From Coriobacteriia bacterium (GTDB lineage: Bacteria; Actinomycetota; Coriobacteriia; Anaerosomatales; PALSA-660): DNA of 9,588 nt. The position numbers and the translations under genes were made by a program. The stretch is taken from NCBI GenBank assembly GCA_003133285.1, contig PKWR01000184.1, positions 1,750 through 11,337 on the forward strand. Reading direction: 5' to 3'. Positions 1 to 4,748 of the stretch are shown here, piece by piece (the first letter of the stretch is position 1; the number at the start of each line of letters is the position of its first letter). The notes below the pieces were generated by a model. The model saw nothing but the letters and a program-made list of their open reading frames with translations. It had not been told where the DNA came from and made no database searches.

Positions 1-113
1 GGGCCGCGTCGTGTGGGTGTTGTGGCGCTCAGGACCACGATCAGGTCGGTGCTACCCCGCCGACCGGTCTTGAACAACGCGTCGATCTCGCTCGGAGCCT
101 TGAGCGTCCGCAT
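1..113 (-). CDS. rnpA: Ribonuclease P protein component, N-terminal part (cut by window edge)
   Basis: The protein subunit of RNase P assists the catalytic RNA in maturing the 5' end of tRNAs. Only the first 37 codons are present; the frame runs open off the left edge. The visible N-terminus begins MRTLKAPSEIDALFKTGRR and continues into a hydrophobic strand (DLIVVLSA). That fits the usual RnpA start: a short basic leader, a helix ending in F-x-x-G-R-R, then the first beta strand. The ATG at 113 is preceded by GAGG (122-125) with 8 nt spacing on the minus strand, and no in-frame alternative start lies between it and rpmH. It sits 43 bp downstream of rpmH, the standard rpmH-rnpA order. Identity rests on the short N-terminus plus this context; the conserved RNR motif lies outside the window. 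Confidence 0.88.
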   Translation of the reverse strand, partial: MRTLKAPSEIDALFKTGRRGSTDLIVVLSATTPTRRG

Positions 114-156
114 GCGATCCGCCTCACGACCACCGACCTGTGCGGCCGGGGGAATA

Positions 157-294
157 CTAGGCGCTGAGTTCCTTGCGGCCCTTACGGCGACGCGCGGAGA
201 GGATGGCGCGACCACCCGCGGTGGCCATGCGGATCCGGAACCCGTGGGTCTTCGCGCGGTGGCGGACGTTAGGCTGGTAGGTACGCTTGCTCAT
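157..294 (-). CDS. rpmH: 50S ribosomal protein L34
   Basis: L34 is a small basic protein of the large ribosomal subunit. The 45-residue product begins MSKRTYQPNVRHRAKTHGF, contains the family pattern K-R-T-Y-Q-P-N near the N-terminus, then F-R-x-R-M-A-T-x-G-G-R, and ends R-R-R-K-G-R-K-E-L-S-A, so it is full length for L34. The start at 294 is set by the conserved N-terminus and by a GGAG motif (302-305 on the complementary strand) 7 nt upstream. It is the first gene of the leftward rpmH-rnpA unit and is too short to stand out in an ORF list. A near-consensus promoter lies at 370-399, giving a leader of roughly 70 nt. Confidence 0.98.
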   Translation of the reverse strand: MSKRTYQPNVRHRAKTHGFRIRMATAGGRAILSARRRKGRKELSA

Positions 295-344
295 ATCGTC
301 ACTCCATCCCCATAGGGGTGGTCGGGGTCATGCAAGGATGCGAC

Positions 345-358
345 GCGCCTTGGGGCGC
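345..358 (-). repeat. Hairpin at the 5' end of the rpmH leader
   Basis: GCGCC and GGCGC form a perfect 5-bp inverted repeat around a 4-nt loop. It lies just downstream of the inferred rpmH transcription start, so the mRNA would begin close to a GC-rich hairpin. A second small inverted repeat, CCCC-ATA-GGGG at 308-318, lies 2 nt upstream of the rpmH Shine-Dalgarno motif (302-305, on the complementary strand). Either could affect mRNA stability or initiation, but both are short and could be chance in GC-rich DNA. Confidence 0.4.
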
Positions 359-369
359 ATAGCCGAGTG

Positions 370-399
370 ATTGTATCCTCGCCTCCGTCGGGGTGTCAA
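370..399 (-). promoter_or_regulatory. Promoter of rpmH-rnpA (housekeeping sigma type)
   Basis: Read on the minus strand, a perfect -35 hexamer TTGACA (394-399) is followed after 18 bp by TACAAT (370-375), five of six bases of the -10 consensus. The predicted start is near 363, giving a leader of about 70 nt to rpmH. Near-consensus strength fits a ribosomal protein gene. No start site was measured, so the exact initiation base is inference. Confidence 0.85.
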
Positions 400-517
400 C
401 GAACATCCTCCTGATCCGGTCCCACAGGGCTCGCAACGGGCCCGAAGACACCCCGACCGGCCATATGGAACGCCGTCGAAAGCTTTCCGGCGCGTGCGGC
501 CAAATTCGCGGTCAATA

Positions 518-535
518 TGTGGATACTGTGGAAAA
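518..535 (-). promoter_or_regulatory. Two abutting DnaA boxes
   Basis: TGTGGATAC and TGTGGAAAA follow one another with no spacer, both in reverse orientation. Each differs by one base from the reverse complement of TTATCCACA (TGTGGATAA). Head-to-tail abutment is the closest possible packing of two boxes and would favour cooperative DnaA binding. Confidence 0.7.
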
Positions 536-559
536 CGCAGGATTCCAGCGTGCCGCGCC

Positions 560-568
560 TGTGGATAA
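560..568 (-). promoter_or_regulatory. Consensus DnaA box
   Basis: TGTGGATAA is the exact reverse complement of TTATCCACA. It ends 14 bp before the -35 region of the candidate promoter at 583-611, so DnaA bound here could affect that promoter. Confidence 0.8.
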
Positions 569-582
569 CTCTCCCCGGCTCA

Positions 583-611
583 TTGTTGGCCAGGGGTCGC
601 TCTGGTAGAAT
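583..611 (+). promoter_or_regulatory. Candidate promoter for the ATPase/HTH - dnaA unit
   Basis: TAGAAT (606-611) matches the -10 consensus in five of six bases and is preceded by TGG, giving an extended -10 (TGn). Seventeen bp upstream is TTGTTG (583-588), a weak -35. The predicted start near 618 would leave a leader of over 400 nt before the next gene, spanning most DnaA boxes. That suggests autoregulation but also leaves room for a closer promoter that I could not identify. Confidence 0.5.
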
Positions 612-715
612 CCACGGCGTCGCCAGAAGGCGTCAGAAGTCCCTGTGGACCTTGAAAACACCTGTTCAGACGGCATGGCTCCGATCTCACACAAGCGAAG
701 CCCTCGTCACCGTCC

Positions 716-731
716 CTGTGGTTATCCACAG
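716..731. promoter_or_regulatory. Consensus DnaA box within an imperfect inverted pair
   Basis: The 16-mer CTGTGGTTATCCACAG holds the exact forward box TTATCCACA (722-730) overlapped by a reverse box-like element TGTGGTTAT (717-725). The 6-bp arms CTGTGG and CCACAG are perfect inverted repeats, so the site could be read from either strand. Confidence 0.7.
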
Positions 732-763
732 TGTTCCGGGCGGAGCGGGGGCATCGTCGTCCC

Positions 764-772
764 TTATCCACA
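764..772 (+). promoter_or_regulatory. Consensus DnaA box
   Basis: An exact forward TTATCCACA, 42 bp start-to-start from the box at 722. With a 10.5-bp helical repeat this is about four turns, so both would face the same side of the helix. Confidence 0.78.
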
Positions 773-869
773 GAACGCGGAGTGGAACGCTTCCGGAAAG
801 GCGCGGCGGGGCGCGCTACACCGTTAACCTCACGTTACGGCTCCTCCGGGACGGTATTCGGACCGAGAG

Positions 870-901
870 TTTTCCACACATGTGGAAAGGTCTGTGGAAA
901 G
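870..901. promoter_or_regulatory. Triplet of DnaA-box variants with palindromic core
   Basis: TTTTCCACA (870-878, forward) and TGTGGAAAG (881-889, reverse) form the near-palindrome TTTCCACACATGTGGAAA (871-888), with 8-bp arms. A third element, again TGTGGAAAG, lies at 893-901 in reverse orientation, 12 bp from the second. Each differs from the TTATCCACA consensus (or its complement) by one or two bases. The tight, symmetrical clustering makes specific binding likely. Confidence 0.68.
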
Positions 902-1059
902 AACTACGAAACCGCAGGTCGGAGGCTATCGCCACCGCATCGCGGGAGATCGGCCCGAATCATGGATACGCCCTTGAACAGGTGTTTTGTCCAAAGTATG
1001 GCGGGGAGGACTTGTGGACAGCGGCTTCGACCGCTTGCGGGGGAGGGTTTGACCGGAAC

Positions 1060-1860
1060 GTGAAACGATTCTTCGACGCGGACGTCGTCACAACAGGATC
1101 CGATGGAGTGCGTCCGGTCGATGCGGACTCGGTCCGCATGTCCTCGGACGGCACCACCGCGAGGATCGCCGTATACGACACCCTCGCCGCAGCCCCTCGA
1201 GTCGAGGACCTCTCGGCCGACACCCTGGCCGACGCCATCGAGCAGCTCGCATCCCGCACCTACAACATCGCGAGGGAGCGTGGCGGTTCGATCCCGTACA
1301 CGATCATCCGCGAGGTCTCCGAGAACCTGATCCACGCCGGGTTCTGTGAGGTCGTGGTCACGATCCTCGACGGCGGCGCGACCGTCCGCTTCGCTGATCA
1401 GGGACCGGGCATCCCGGACAAGGAGAAGGTCTTCCAACCGGGGTTCTCGACGGCGACCGCCAACATGAAGCAGATCATACGTGGCGTGGGCTCAGGTCTG
1501 CCGATCGTGCGCGAGACGCTGACTTTCGCCGGTGGCACGATAGAGATCGAGGACAACCTCGGCTGTGGCACCGTGGTCACCTTGCGTGCGGCACCCACCG
1601 AGACACCCGGCTCCGACACCCGCATGCCCGAGTCGCGCATTCCCCGATTGAGCGACCGTCAGAAGCAGGCGCTCTCGATCATCCTCGAGTTGGGTTCGGT
1701 CGGGCCTTCCGCCCTGTCTCGCGAGCTCGACATCGGGGTCGCGACCGCCTACCGGGACCTCGCGTTCCTTGAAGAGGCCGGCTTGATCTCCGCTGACGAG
1801 ACCGGCAAACGCACGTTGACCACATATGGTGTCACCTGCCTTGAGCGGGTGTTCGGGTGA
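1060..1860 (+). CDS. GHKL ATP-binding / winged-HTH protein of unknown function
   Basis: A 266-residue protein (if started at GTG 1060) joining an ATPase fold to a DNA-binding domain. Residues about 75-178 carry the GHKL ATPase signatures: N box E85-V-S-E-N89, G1 box DQGPGIPD (113-120), G2 box GVGSGLPIV (142-150), and a closing strand G-x-G-T-V-V-T-L. No phospho-acceptor histidine domain, sensor or membrane segment is visible, so it resembles anti-sigma-like or free-standing ATPases more than a sensor kinase. Residues about 194-266 look like a winged HTH (S-A-L-S-R-E-L-D-I-G-V-A-T-A-Y-R-D-L, then L-E-E-A-G-L-I). It lies between the left origin cluster and dnaA, ending 20 bp before the dnaA ATG, so it is probably co-transcribed with dnaA. 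The start is uncertain: GTG 1060 has GGGAGGG 12 nt upstream; GTG 1108 and ATG 1138 are in-frame alternatives. The open frame extends back to 517, but that part crosses the DnaA boxes and looks non-coding. I recall similar proteins beside dnaA in Coriobacteriia, with no function assigned. Confidence 0.85.
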   Translation: MKRFFDADVVTTGSDGVRPVDADSVRMSSDGTTARIAVYDTLAAAPRVEDLSADTLADAIEQLASRTYNIARERGGSIPYTIIREVSENLIHAGFCEVVVTILDGGATVRFADQGPGIPDKEKVFQPGFSTATANMKQIIRGVGSGLPIVRETLTFAGGTIEIEDNLGCGTVVTLRAAPTETPGSDTRMPESRIPRLSDRQKQALSIILELGSVGPSALSRELDIGVATAYRDLAFLEEAGLISADETGKRTLTTYGVTCLERVFG

Positions 1861-1880
1861 ACCACAGGGAGGATCGGCCG

Positions 1881-3332
1881 ATGCAACACGTCGAAGAGGG
1901 ACTGGTGACGACAACGAGCGAGGGGGTTCGCGGGTTGTGGGAGAGCGCCCTGGGCATCGTGAAGGGTGAGCTCAACGAGCTTGTCTTCAACACATGGTTC
2001 CGCGACACCGAACCGATCGGGCGCGTCGGCTCGGACGTCGTCGTGTCGGTCTCGAACAAATGGGGCCGCGATTGGCTGTGCAACCGGTACACCGGCCAGA
2101 TCTCGGCCGCGCTCAGCCATGTCGCGGGTGAGCAGACCGGCGTGAAGTTCGTCGTGCGCAGCGCGCAGGAGTCGGCCTCACTCGACGAGGCCCGTCACGA
2201 CGAAAAGGCCGTCACCGAGACGCCCGTACCTGCGCCGGTCGAGAAGGCTCCGGAACCGGTACGCGAGGTCGTGGTCGGCAGGACGCACACACCGTCTCCG
2301 GCCGGCCTCAACCCGCGCCTGACCTTCGACTCGTTCGTGGTCGGGGGTTCGAACCAGCTCGCCTACACCTGCGCCCTCGCGGTCGCCGAGACTCCGGTGT
2401 TCAAGTACAACCCTTTGTTCATCTACGGCGGTTCGGGTCTGGGGAAGACCCATCTCCTCCAGGCGATCGGACACTATATATCTACATACTACCCTCACCA
2501 GCAGGTGCGCTACATCGACGCGCAGCACATGGTCGACGACTTCACAGACTCGATCCGCTCCAAGACCATGGACGCCTTCAGGCGGCGCTACCGCGAGAAC
2601 GACGTCCTGCTCGTCGACGACATCCAGGCGCTCATCTCCAAGAAGGAGACGCAGGAGGAGTTCTTCCGCACCTTCAAGATCCTGCATGACGGGCACAAGC
2701 AGATCGTCCTCACGTCGGACCGCCCCCCGTATGAGCTCGAGCCGCTCCACGAGCGCCTCATCAGCAGGTTCAACAACGGCATGATCGCCGACATCAACCC
2801 GCCGGAGCTCGAGACCCGCGTGGCCATCCTCAAGAGGAAGGTCGAGTCCGAGAGTGGGATACCGGTCCCGGCAGAGGTCCTGAACCTGATCGCCGAGCGC
2901 GCGTCAGGCAACGTGCGCGAGCTTGAAGGGGCCCTGATCCGCGTGAAGGCCTACGCGCTGCTGACTCCGGACAAGACGATCACGCTCGAACTCGCTCGCG
3001 ACGTGCTCAAGGGCATGTTCCCCGAGCGCGCACTGCGACCCATCTCCATCCAGACGATCCAGGCCGAGGTCTGCCGCTTCTTCAACCTCAACATGGTCGA
3101 CCTGGTGGGCAACAAGCGCTCGCAGAACATCGTGTTCCCGAGGCAGATCGCGATGTACCTGGCCCGCGAGCTCACGGACATGTCGCTGCCCCGCATCGGC
3201 GCCGAGTTCGGAGGGAAGGACCACACGACGGTCATCCACGCGACCGCCAAGATCACCAAGTTGCTCGGCGAGCAGCGCGAGGTCCTGAACCAGGTCCAGT
3301 CGCTCACGACGGCGATCCGCCAGAAGAGTTAA
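1881..3332 (+). CDS. dnaA: Chromosomal replication initiator protein DnaA
   Basis: DnaA binds the origin boxes, oligomerises with ATP and melts DNA to start replication; it usually also regulates its own gene. The 483-residue product has the four-domain layout. Domain I (about 15-85) includes the F-N-T-W-F segment. A variable linker rich in Pro, Glu and Ala spans about 95-142. The AAA+ domain has Walker A GGSGLGKT (183-190), Walker B VLLVDDI (242-248), sensor 1 T-S-D-R (278-281) and the box VII motif ERLISRF (291-297). Domain IV carries the DnaA signature G-G-K-D-H-T-T-V-I-H-A (444-454), which reads the box. ATG 1881 is chosen because AGGGAGGA lies 8 nt upstream; the frame is also open from GTG 1857, which overlaps the upstream stop, but that start lacks an equally placed ribosome site. 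All key ATPase and DNA-binding motifs are intact. Confidence 0.98.
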   Translation: MQHVEEGLVTTTSEGVRGLWESALGIVKGELNELVFNTWFRDTEPIGRVGSDVVVSVSNKWGRDWLCNRYTGQISAALSHVAGEQTGVKFVVRSAQESASLDEARHDEKAVTETPVPAPVEKAPEPVREVVVGRTHTPSPAGLNPRLTFDSFVVGGSNQLAYTCALAVAETPVFKYNPLFIYGGSGLGKTHLLQAIGHYISTYYPHQQVRYIDAQHMVDDFTDSIRSKTMDAFRRRYRENDVLLVDDIQALISKKETQEEFFRTFKILHDGHKQIVLTSDRPPYELEPLHERLISRFNNGMIADINPPELETRVAILKRKVESESGIPVPAEVLNLIAERASGNVRELEGALIRVKAYALLTPDKTITLELARDVLKGMFPERALRPISIQTIQAEVCRFFNLNMVDLVGNKRSQNIVFPRQIAMYLARELTDMSLPRIGAEFGGKDHTTVIHATAKITKLLGEQREVLNQVQSLTTAIRQKS

Positions 3333-3414
3333 TCCGTGACTTGGTTTCGCAAGGAACGGCCCTCGTCAGGGTTGTGGGGTAGGCTGTGGGAAACCTGTTG
3401 ACTGCGTGTTCCTC

Positions 3415-3444
3415 GATCGGGGTCGATCGGGGAGAGGATCGGGG
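3415..3444 (+). repeat. Three GATCGGGG direct repeats
   Basis: GATCGGGG occurs at 3415-3422, 3425-3432 and 3437-3444, with start-to-start spacing of 10 and 12 bp, close to one helical turn. The first two share the longer core TCGATCGGGG. Such phased short repeats could be a binding array for an origin-associated protein. No partner can be named from the sequence. Confidence 0.55.
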
Positions 3445-3539
3445 ACCGGCGGATCCATCCACACCGGTCCACACGCGACCCACAGGATGAAGGCTCGACG
3501 GACACACGGTGCAACCTGCGAGAATGATGCTTCTCAACA

Positions 3540-3569
3540 CTATCCACAGTACGACGGCTACTACTACTT
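3540..3569 (+). promoter_or_regulatory. DnaA box + GC spacer + DnaA-trio-like tract (candidate unwinding element)
   Basis: The box CTATCCACA (3540-3548) is followed by the 9-nt spacer GTACGACGG and then CTACTACTACTT (3558-3569). The strand complementary to that tract reads 3'-GAT-GAT-GAT-GAA-5', four consecutive units fitting the published DnaA-trio pattern 3'-[G/A]A[T/A]-5', on which a DnaA filament engages single-stranded DNA. AT-richer sequence follows, then dnaN. The order box, GC-rich spacer, trios, AT-rich DNA and the location before dnaN match the known arrangement in Bacillus. Function is inferred from pattern only. Confidence 0.68.
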
Positions 3570-3576
3570 GATTCAA
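3564..3576. repeat. Palindrome overlapping the end of the trio tract
   Basis: ACTTGA and TCAAGT (from about 3566) form 6-bp inverted arms around a single T. It overlaps the last trio unit and could be a protein site or a strand-separation feature; no specific role is assigned. Confidence 0.3.
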
Positions 3577-3595
3577 GTGAATAAGACCGTAGAAG
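3568..3595 (+). promoter_or_regulatory. Weak candidate promoter of dnaN
   Basis: TTGATT (3568-3573) and TAGAAG (3590-3595), each four of six bases to consensus, are separated by 16 bp. They are the best pair I see between the trio tract and dnaN, and they overlap the candidate unwinding site. dnaN may instead be read from the dnaA promoter. Confidence 0.28.
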
Positions 3596-3621
3596 ACCGG
3601 ATCTTGTAGAAAAGGAACACC

Positions 3622-4731
3622 ATGAAGCTTTCGATCGCCCGGGGTGCGTTGCTCGATTCTCTCAGCGTCGTGACGAAGGCCCTGTCGTCCCGCACGACTC
3701 TTCCGATCCTCTCCGGTGTCCTTCTCACCGCATCGGACGGCGCCGTCGTGCTCCAGGCCACCGACCTCGAGATCTCGATCCGCGACAGCAGTCCGGCGGA
3801 TGTCGAGGAGCGCGGTGCCGCCGTCGTCCCCGGCCGCCTTCTCGCGGACGTGGTCCGGAAGATGCCTGACGTCGCGATCAGGATCGAGACGACCTCGTTC
3901 GACAAGATCTCGGTCTCGTGCCGTTCGGAGAAGGCCGGCGTGATCTCCTTCGAGCTGCGCACGTTGGCAGCCGACGACTTCCCGCGTTTCCCCGAAGTCG
4001 AGCCCGACAAGTCGATCGACCTCCCCTCGTCCCTGCTGGGTTCCATGGTCCGCCAGGTCTCGAAAGCGGTCAGCCGGGACGAGGCCCGTCCGATCCTCAC
4101 CGGCGTGCTGCTGGTCGTGGACGGGTCGGAGATCCGCATGGTGGCCACCGACTCGTACCGGCTTGCGATCAGGACGGCCACGCTCGAGGTCCCCGCGACC
4201 GAGCGCATCGAGGTCGTCGTCCCCGGCAAGTCGCTGGAGGAGGTCCCGAAGATCGCCGGCTCGTCCGAGACGGTGACGATGGGCGTCTCCTCGAACCAGA
4301 TCGTGTTCCGGGTAGGGGAGACGACCTACGTCACCCGCCGGATCGAGGGGACGTTCCCGAACTACAAGCAGCTCGTCCCGAGCGAGGGTGAGACGACGAT
4401 GACCGTCGATCGAGTCGAGATACTCGAAGCGATCCAGCGCGTCTCCCTGCTCGCGCAGCACAACGCGCCGGTGCGCATGAAGATCGCGGACAACACCCTC
4501 ACCCTCTCCGCGGTGACGCAGGACGTCGGGGAGGCGAGCGAGGACCTGATGGTCGAGGCCTCCGGCAACCCGCTCGAGATCGCCTTCAACCACGCGTTCC
4601 TTCTGGACGCGGCCGGCTCGTCCGACGACGAGCGCCTGACCTTCATCGCGACGAGCCCCCTGAAGCCGGGCGTGTTCTCCTCTGCCGGCAGCGGTGAGTA
4701 CGTGTACCTCATCATGCCGGTGCGCCCGTAA
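3622..4731 (+). CDS. dnaN: DNA polymerase III beta subunit (sliding clamp)
   Basis: The clamp encircles DNA as a homodimer and tethers the replicative polymerase and many repair proteins. The 369-residue length is normal for the three-domain family. Recognisable segments are A-R-P-I-L-T-G-V-L-L (155-164), A-T-D-S-Y-R-L-A (175-182), the linker-like I-E-G-T-F-P-N-Y (241-248), K-P-G-V-F (348-352), and the C-terminal Y-L-I-M-P-V-R-P that lines the partner-binding pocket (the M-P-[MV]-R motif). The ATG is preceded by AAAAGGA with 5 nt spacing. It lies just downstream of the candidate unwinding element and 17 bp before recF, so a dnaN-recF-DUF721 operon is likely. No missing key region is seen. Confidence 0.98.
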   Translation: MKLSIARGALLDSLSVVTKALSSRTTLPILSGVLLTASDGAVVLQATDLEISIRDSSPADVEERGAAVVPGRLLADVVRKMPDVAIRIETTSFDKISVSCRSEKAGVISFELRTLAADDFPRFPEVEPDKSIDLPSSLLGSMVRQVSKAVSRDEARPILTGVLLVVDGSEIRMVATDSYRLAIRTATLEVPATERIEVVVPGKSLEEVPKIAGSSETVTMGVSSNQIVFRVGETTYVTRRIEGTFPNYKQLVPSEGETTMTVDRVEILEAIQRVSLLAQHNAPVRMKIADNTLTLSAVTQDVGEASEDLMVEASGNPLEIAFNHAFLLDAAGSSDDERLTFIATSPLKPGVFSSAGSGEYVYLIMPVRP

Positions 4732-4748
4732 GGGCCGGTCGTCGACCC

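Larger units (their letters stand above)
400..1059. other. oriC: Origin region upstream of dnaA (oriC, left part) with DnaA-box cluster
   Basis: This stretch has no convincing gene. It carries a cluster of DnaA-box-like 9-mers related to TTATCCACA. Exact matches are at 560-568 (reverse), 722-730 (forward) and 764-772 (forward). Close variants are at 518-526 and 527-535 (reverse, abutting), 870-878 (forward, TTTTCCACA), 881-889 and 893-901 (reverse, TGTGGAAAG). Weaker ones are at 644-652, 717-725 and 1013-1021. The cluster lies between the leftward rpmH-rnpA pair and the rightward dnaA genes, the classic place for a chromosomal origin. No long AT-rich stretch or trio element is evident here; the better unwinding candidate is in the dnaA-dnaN gap, so this may be the box-only half of a bipartite origin and a site of dnaA autoregulation. 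Confidence 0.82.
3333..3621. other. oriC: dnaA-dnaN intergenic region: candidate oriC right part with unwinding element
   Basis: A 289-bp gap without a convincing gene. It contains box-like sites at 3385-3393 (TGTGGGAAA, reverse), 3455-3463 (CCATCCACA), 3465-3473 (CGGTCCACA), 3476-3484 (CGACCCACA) and 3540-3548 (CTATCCACA). It also has three GATCGGGG repeats and, at the right end, a trio-like tract followed by locally AT-richer DNA (about 3568-3615). In well-studied bacteria such as Bacillus subtilis the unwinding site is in this same gap. The boxes here are poorer matches than those left of dnaA, except 3540-3548, which is one base from consensus. Confidence 0.78.

Noticed and set aside
371..608. 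Small plus-strand frames beside the rpmH promoter
   Set aside because: They begin within or beside the rpmH promoter, overlap DnaA boxes, and have composition typical of translated GC-rich non-coding DNA.
517..1059. N-terminal extension of the ATPase/HTH frame back to 517
   Set aside because: The extension crosses most DnaA boxes and the candidate promoter, has Trp/Arg/Ser-rich non-protein-like composition, and has no start with a convincing ribosome site.
1857..1880. GTG 1857 as the dnaA start
   Set aside because: It overlaps the upstream stop, which could allow coupling, but ATG 1881 has a strong Shine-Dalgarno at ideal spacing, so the shorter form was preferred.
3360..3371. CCCT-CGTC-AGGG hairpin after dnaA as a terminator
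   Set aside because: Only a 4-bp stem and no T-tract follows; there is no good evidence for termination here.
3406..3609. 67-codon plus-strand frame in the dnaA-dnaN gap
   Set aside because: It overlaps the repeats, the DnaA boxes and the trio tract, and its product lacks any family feature.
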